Origin: Methanobacteriota archaeon
GTDB lineage: Archaea; Thermoplasmatota; Poseidoniia; Poseidoniales; Poseidoniaceae
Reading direction: 5' to 3'
Assembly: GCA_002731395.1 (NCBI GenBank)
Contig: PCBQ01000066.1
Span: forward strand, 1 to 11,137
DNA: 11,137 nt
Under the pieces are notes generated by a model, which saw only the letters and a program-made list of their open reading frames with translations, was not told the DNA's origin and searched no databases. Positions 7,527 through 11,137 of the stretch are shown one piece after another. The translations under genes and the position numbers were made by a program. Positions within the stretch are counted from its first letter, which is position 1; each line of letters opens with the position of its first letter.

Positions 7527-7528
7527 TT

Positions 7529-9328
7529 TCAGGCCTCCCTTGGACGAAGGATCTGATGCACGTCAACCGCGTCAGGCATCCGCTGCCCTGCCGCAACGAA
7601 CCACGCATCGACGTCGTCGATGAGTGGAGTTTCACCGCTCCGCTTTCGCGCACGCTTTGCTCGCTCGGTGACCAGCGCCCAAGCCGCCTTCGCACCCACG
7701 CCGGGGATGGCCTCCAACACGGCAGACGTCACGAGGTCAGGGTCCATGTCGAGTTCAATGCCGGTGATCGAGCGTTGACCGTGCGCGGTGACCATGATAT
7801 CTGTCGAGGCCTCCAAGGTGGTCAGGTACGATGCACCAATCAAGATGGGATAGGCGCCGATTTGCCGGCCGAACGAGACCCCAGCGCCGCCCCACATCGA
7901 GCCGTCGCGGTGCTCGAGCGAATTGTGTGCTGGTAAGCGGGTCCGACCGCCGTGTGCTTCCCAGTGCACGTCACGGAGGACGCCACCGATGGGCATCATC
8001 TCCGCCAGCAGGGGAGCGTCTATCTCGTCACGTACGCGACGCTTGAAGGTGGTAAAGGCATCTGAATCGACGTCTTGGAAGCCCTTACCCTCGACCTGAC
8101 GGAGGTTGATCCTCCGCAGCCAGTGGCCCTCGGAACGAAGACCGTTCAACAGGTCCATGTTGAGCCCGTATGTGGCGTCGGTTTCGCCGTTCAGGCCGGC
8201 GATGAAGTTGAGGCCTGGAAGCAGTTTGGGCAGGCCGCGCTCACCGCGCTCGCGCCCATAGCAATTGATCAAGTTCACCGCGGCCTTGAGTTGCTCTGGA
8301 TCGCAGTTGAGCCAATTCGCTTCGTGCACGTTCGGATCCGCAGACTCGACGCCAAAGGACAGCACGGCACCGTCGCTCAAGGTGGCCACGAGGGTCTTTG
8401 TGATCGCTTCGGCCTCCTCAAGGTGCTCGGCGATGATGCTTGGGTTGCCGTTGTCGGTGTGCAAGATGCCAAGCCGTTCGTCCTCGCGCAGTCCGTAAAG
8501 CAAGCGCGCGATCGGTTCCGGATTCGGGCGTGGATATTCCATCTCACCGACACCATCGGCGAGGTAGGTGTAGGTGTCCGTCATCCCGCCCAACCTGACG
8601 TGACGGACCCCCGCATCGAGCGCCAACTGCACTTCGGCGATGACATCGTCAGGCGTGCGCCAGATCGGTGTGCCCTTCTTCGGCTCGATGCAAAAGCGGC
8701 ACCCGCGCTTGTATCGGACGCAGCCTTGGTACACTTCAACCTCGTAGGTCAGTGGACCGGCCTGCTCGTGGTCGGGGTGCCGGAGGTCGGGGTGGTCAAG
8801 CACGGCCTTGGAGGTAGCACCAGCATGAGCCCATGTCGTCCATTGCTCGGCCGACCGTCGTTTGTGTTCCCACTGGCCGGATTTGAGAAAATGATGCAGC
8901 GTGGCATCTGCGTCTCGGAGGGCAAGGAAAAGATCTCGCCGCAACGGTGACCACCCTTGATGGCGCCAGCCCCGAATGGCCCATCCGCCAAGGACAGCTG
9001 GCACCCCGGCCGGTAACATCCGAAGCAACGACTTGGTCTCGGGAAGTGAGATAGGCGTAGCGCGGAGGTATTTGCCCGGGACGACCGCGCCAGCAAGCAA
9101 AGCCAAGCCAGCACGGCCATGCAACATCGCGCGTTGCGCGTCTTCACCTTGGCGGCCGAGGGCGCGCCACGCGTCCACGGTCAGGTAATCGTAGGGCATG
9201 CCGTGAGCCTCGAGCACGCCGCAGAGGTACCGCACGTGAAAACCAACGTAGGGTGGAACACCGAAGGCGGCGGGCTCGTCCTCGTAGCCGTCCACCACGA
9301 GCCAACGGGGTGCACCGTCCTCCGCCAT
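7529..9328 (-). CDS. Radical SAM protein with C-terminal helix-hairpin-helix (COG1031-like)
   Basis: A 599-residue protein of unknown substrate. Residues 1-190 form an N-terminal Rossmann-like region with VPPYVGFHVRYLCGVLEAHG (24-43), reminiscent of cobalamin-binding domains of B12-type radical SAM proteins, though no B12-ligand DxHxxG motif is seen. The radical SAM core (about 195-440) carries the cluster motif GCVRYKRGCRFCIEP with Cys203, Cys210 and Cys213, i.e. C-x6-C-x2-C rather than C-x3-C-x2-C. RLGGMTDTYTY (245-255) and SFGVESADP (324-332) are typical core strands. Near the end, VLEAIPGVGAKAAWAL (537-552) is a helix-hairpin-helix, a nucleic-acid-binding motif. This order matches the archaeal radical SAM/HhH family (COG1031). 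I chose ATG 9328; an in-frame GTG at 9340 has no better support. It is first in an operon with the SMUG1-type glycosylase and fadD. A role in nucleic acid modification or repair is inference only. Confidence 0.85.
   Translation of the reverse strand: MAEDGAPRWLVVDGYEDEPAAFGVPPYVGFHVRYLCGVLEAHGMPYDYLTVDAWRALGRQGEDAQRAMLHGRAGLALLAGAVVPGKYLRATPISLPETKSLLRMLPAGVPAVLGGWAIRGWRHQGWSPLRRDLFLALRDADATLHHFLKSGQWEHKRRSAEQWTTWAHAGATSKAVLDHPDLRHPDHEQAGPLTYEVEVYQGCVRYKRGCRFCIEPKKGTPIWRTPDDVIAEVQLALDAGVRHVRLGGMTDTYTYLADGVGEMEYPRPNPEPIARLLYGLREDERLGILHTDNGNPSIIAEHLEEAEAITKTLVATLSDGAVLSFGVESADPNVHEANWLNCDPEQLKAAVNLINCYGRERGERGLPKLLPGLNFIAGLNGETDATYGLNMDLLNGLRSEGHWLRRINLRQVEGKGFQDVDSDAFTTFKRRVRDEIDAPLLAEMMPIGGVLRDVHWEAHGGRTRLPAHNSLEHRDGSMWGGAGVSFGRQIGAYPILIGASYLTTLEASTDIMVTAHGQRSITGIELDMDPDLVTSAVLEAIPGVGAKAAWALVTERAKRARKRSGETPLIDDVDAWFVAAGQRMPDAVDVHQILRPREA
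7534..7541 (-). promoter_or_regulatory. Strong Shine-Dalgarno deciding the TTG start of the glycosylase
   Basis: The minus strand reads AAGGGAGG inside the last codons of the radical SAM gene, 7 nt before the TTG at 7526. No ATG lies near, and a GTG at 7508 has no comparable site. This supports the TTG start and coupling of the glycosylase to the upstream gene. Confidence 0.75.
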
Positions 9329-9420
9329 GGCCTCGACCACGGCCTATGGGCCTCAAGCCTGCCGCCCTTTACCGTCAAGGCCAAGTGCAAACGGCGTGGC
9401 GTGCGATATGGGGGAGGACC
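9329..9420. promoter_or_regulatory. Divergent intergenic region between the radical SAM operon and the ABC-F gene
   Basis: These 92 bases separate two divergent genes and should contain both promoters. The only AT-rich spots are ctttacc near 9366-9372 and gatat near 9405-9409. The first could be a weak TATA element for the plus-strand gene, about 50 nt before its start, but I cannot confirm it. No conserved operator or convincing hairpin is seen. Confidence 0.4.
9411..9417 (+). promoter_or_regulatory. Ribosome binding site deciding the GTG start of the ABC-F gene
   Basis: GGGGAGG lies 3 nt before the GTG at 9421. The encoded N-terminus from this GTG (VARQLITVEGVDRSFG) starts right at the first ABC domain, as usual for the family. 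An ATG at 9346 and the long upstream frame add only low-complexity, arginine/proline-rich sequence. Confidence 0.65.
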
Positions 9421-11124
9421 GTGGCGCGTCAACTCATCACCGTCGAAGGCGTGGACCGCTCCTTCGGACCTGTGGACGTCCTCCAAGACGTCAACCTCGT
9501 TGTCAACCACGGCGAGCGCATTGGCATCGTTGGGCATAACGGCGCGGGAAAAACCACGCTGCTCAACACCATTTCTGACCAAGAGCAGGACACCGGTGAC
9601 GTTGACTTCGCGCCCGGGCTGCGCATCGCCTACCTCACCCAGATTCGTGACCTCGAAAGCGACCGGACCATCGAGGAGGAACTGTCCCGGAAGGGGAGGC
9701 AATTCCAGGAGCTTGAGGAAGAGATCGCCGCCATCGAAGCCCAGATGGTCGACCCTGCCTTCTACGAGAGCGATTGGGAGCCGGTCATGGAGCGCTACAC
9801 CGAGCTCCAGCAAATGCTTGCTCAATCTGGAGGCGGCAACGTGGCGGGCATCGCCAAGGGCATCCTCACTCGGCTCGGACTGGACCAGCACCCCATGGAC
9901 ATGCAAGTCTCCTCCCTCTCCGGCGGCGAGAAGGCGAAACTGGCCCTTGCTCGGCAACTCGTCGGCCTCGCCGGCGTGGACGTCATTTTCCTTGATGAGC
10001 CGACCAACCACCTCGACATTCAGACCACGGAATGGTTGGAGGATTTCCTCCGGGACTTCGACGGTGCCCAACTCATCGTCAGCCACGACCGCTACTTCCT
10101 CGACCAAGTCTGCAACCGCATCGTCGAAATTCAGGACCTGCATGCCTGGCCGTACACCGGGAACTTCTCCCGCTACATACGACAGAAGAATGCCTTCGAA
10201 GCCTCCCTGGCCGATCGCATCTCGACCACGGAGAAGAAGATCAAGTCCACGATGGGCGCCATGGCCCAGATGAAGCGTGCAAACAAGTACGACAAGTCGA
10301 TTTCCGCCAAACACAAGATGATCGAGCGGCTTCAGCAGGAACTCAAAGCCCTCAAGGCCCGGGTTCCAAAGAAGCGCAAGCCTCTGCGCCTCCGCTTCGA
10401 CGCCATCGACAAGGCGAGCAAAGACATGGTGGACCTGAAGAAGGCCACCAAGCGGTTCGAAGGACTGGACCGCGCCATCCTCGATGCACAAGACCTCGAG
10501 ATTCGGAAGGGCGACCGCATCGGCATCGTCGGAGGAAACGGACAAGGGAAAACCACCCTGCTCAAACTCATCGTCGGCGACGAGAAGTTGACCTCCGGCA
10601 GCATCGAGGTCAGCCCCGGCGTGGTCATCGGTTATTTCCACCAGGACCATGCAACCCTCGACTTCAACCTAAACCCGGTCGAGCAAATCGAAGCCCTCCG
10701 GCCTGACCTTCAATACGGTGACATCCGTGGTGCGCTGGGTCGCTTCCAATTCACCAGCGACAAGGTCAAGACACCGCTCAAGGCTTTGTCCGGAGGCGAA
10801 CGGGCTCGCGTCGCGCTGCTGAAATTGTTGCTTGAGGACAACAACCTGCTGCTGATGGACGAGCCAACAAACCACCTCGACATGGAATCCAAGGACACCT
10901 TGGAAGAAGCCCTGCAAGCCTACGAGGGATCGCTGGTGACCGTCAGCCACGATCGGTGGTTCCTCGACCAAGTCGTCAACCGCATTTGGGAAGTCAACGA
11001 AGGCAAGGTGACCGTCTACTACGGCAACTACACGGATTATGTTCGCGCCAAAAAGGGCCTCCCACCGCTCACCGAGGAAGAGCGGGAGGCCATGGAAAAC
11101 GACGACCCCGAACAGGACGACTGA
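9421..11124 (+). CDS. ABC-F family ATPase (ribosome-associated translation factor type)
   Basis: A soluble 567-residue protein with two ABC ATPase domains and no membrane segments, as in ABC-F proteins (EttA/Uup/YheS group), which bind the ribosomal E site and act on stalled or initiating ribosomes. Domain 1: Walker A GHNGAGKTT (38-46), signature LSGGE (166-170), Walker B IFLDEPTNHLD with Glu193, switch His in VSHDRYF (220-226). Domain 2: GGNGQGKTT (371-379), LSGGE (456-460), LLLMDEPTNHLD with Glu481, VSHDRWF (508-514). The linker (about 240-340) is helical and Lys/Arg-rich and would be the P-site tRNA interaction motif. An acidic, coiled-coil-like insertion (about 83-135, FQELEEEIAAIEAQ) sits in domain 1, at the 'arm' position. 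The C-terminal tail is acidic. It is divergent from the radical SAM operon, and the stop TGA is 13 nt from the window end. Which ABC-F subfamily it belongs to cannot be set from reading alone. Confidence 0.93.
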   Translation: MARQLITVEGVDRSFGPVDVLQDVNLVVNHGERIGIVGHNGAGKTTLLNTISDQEQDTGDVDFAPGLRIAYLTQIRDLESDRTIEEELSRKGRQFQELEEEIAAIEAQMVDPAFYESDWEPVMERYTELQQMLAQSGGGNVAGIAKGILTRLGLDQHPMDMQVSSLSGGEKAKLALARQLVGLAGVDVIFLDEPTNHLDIQTTEWLEDFLRDFDGAQLIVSHDRYFLDQVCNRIVEIQDLHAWPYTGNFSRYIRQKNAFEASLADRISTTEKKIKSTMGAMAQMKRANKYDKSISAKHKMIERLQQELKALKARVPKKRKPLRLRFDAIDKASKDMVDLKKATKRFEGLDRAILDAQDLEIRKGDRIGIVGGNGQGKTTLLKLIVGDEKLTSGSIEVSPGVVIGYFHQDHATLDFNLNPVEQIEALRPDLQYGDIRGALGRFQFTSDKVKTPLKALSGGERARVALLKLLLEDNNLLLMDEPTNHLDMESKDTLEEALQAYEGSLVTVSHDRWFLDQVVNRIWEVNEGKVTVYYGNYTDYVRAKKGLPPLTEEEREAMENDDPEQDD

Positions 11125-11137
11125 GCACCTAAACTGC

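Noticed and set aside
8075..8950. A 291-residue plus-strand frame antisense to the radical SAM gene
   Set aside because: Antisense shadow of a gene with conserved motifs on the other strand; no domain seen.
1476..9360. A 13-base exact match (gggcctcaagcct) at 1476-1488 and 9348-9360, each just upstream of a minus-strand start
   Set aside because: About one chance match of this length is expected in 11 kb on two strands; the first copy overlaps the etfD stop and is explained by coding sequence.
9119..10273. A 384-residue plus-strand frame overlapping the radical SAM start and the ABC-F gene
   Set aside because: It overlaps two genes with clear motifs, and its translation is low-complexity Ser/Arg/Pro-rich sequence typical of out-of-frame reading of GC-rich DNA.
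9181..10650. A 489-residue minus-strand frame antisense to the ABC-F gene
   Set aside because: It mirrors the codon pattern of the ABC-F gene, shows no recognisable domain and runs into the radical SAM gene.

Overview
The window is a compact, GC-rich stretch (mostly G or C at third codon positions) with seven complete protein genes, one truncated gene at the left edge and one gene remnant. The gene content points to an archaeon. It has a mevalonate kinase and a radical SAM protein of the archaeal type with a C-terminal helix-hairpin-helix (HhH) motif. It also has an AMP-forming fatty acyl-CoA synthetase, an EtfD-like Fe-S/cytochrome b protein, and a fragment of an ELWxxDGT-repeat protein. A marine Group II euryarchaeon (Poseidoniales-like) fits best, but this is inferred from gene content; no rRNA or other phylogenetic marker is present.

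Layout from left to right. (1) Positions 2-154, plus strand: the last 50 codons of a membrane-associated protein with an internal 16-residue duplication. (2) Positions 237-428, minus strand: a 63-residue piece of an ELWxxDGT-repeat protein, probably debris of a larger secreted or surface protein. (3) Minus-strand pair etfD (3541 to 1481) and mutY (1475 to 477), separated by 5 nt. (4) A divergent mevalonate kinase (3657-4799, plus), whose stop lies 1 nt from the stop of the next, convergent gene. (5) A tightly coupled minus-strand operon: radical SAM/HhH protein (9328 to 7529), a SMUG1-type uracil-DNA glycosylase (7526 to 6738) and a long-chain acyl-CoA synthetase (6741 to 4801). (6) A divergent ABC-F ATPase (9421-11124, plus).

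Three themes recur. The first is lipid metabolism: acyl-CoA synthetase activates fatty acids, EtfD would return electrons from acyl-CoA dehydrogenase/ETF to the quinone pool, and mevalonate kinase feeds isoprenoid lipid synthesis. The second is base-excision repair, with two glycosylases for different lesions (MutY for A opposite 8-oxoG, SMUG1 for uracil and oxidised pyrimidines). The third is translation, through the ABC-F protein. The least understood gene is the radical SAM/HhH protein. Its cysteine spacing is C-x6-C-x2-C instead of C-x3-C-x2-C, and it is translationally coupled to the SMUG1 gene. I saw no CRISPR array, insertion sequence, tRNA or rRNA. I do not see strong evidence for a wholly new multi-gene system; the radical SAM-SMUG1 pair is the best candidate for an undescribed function.
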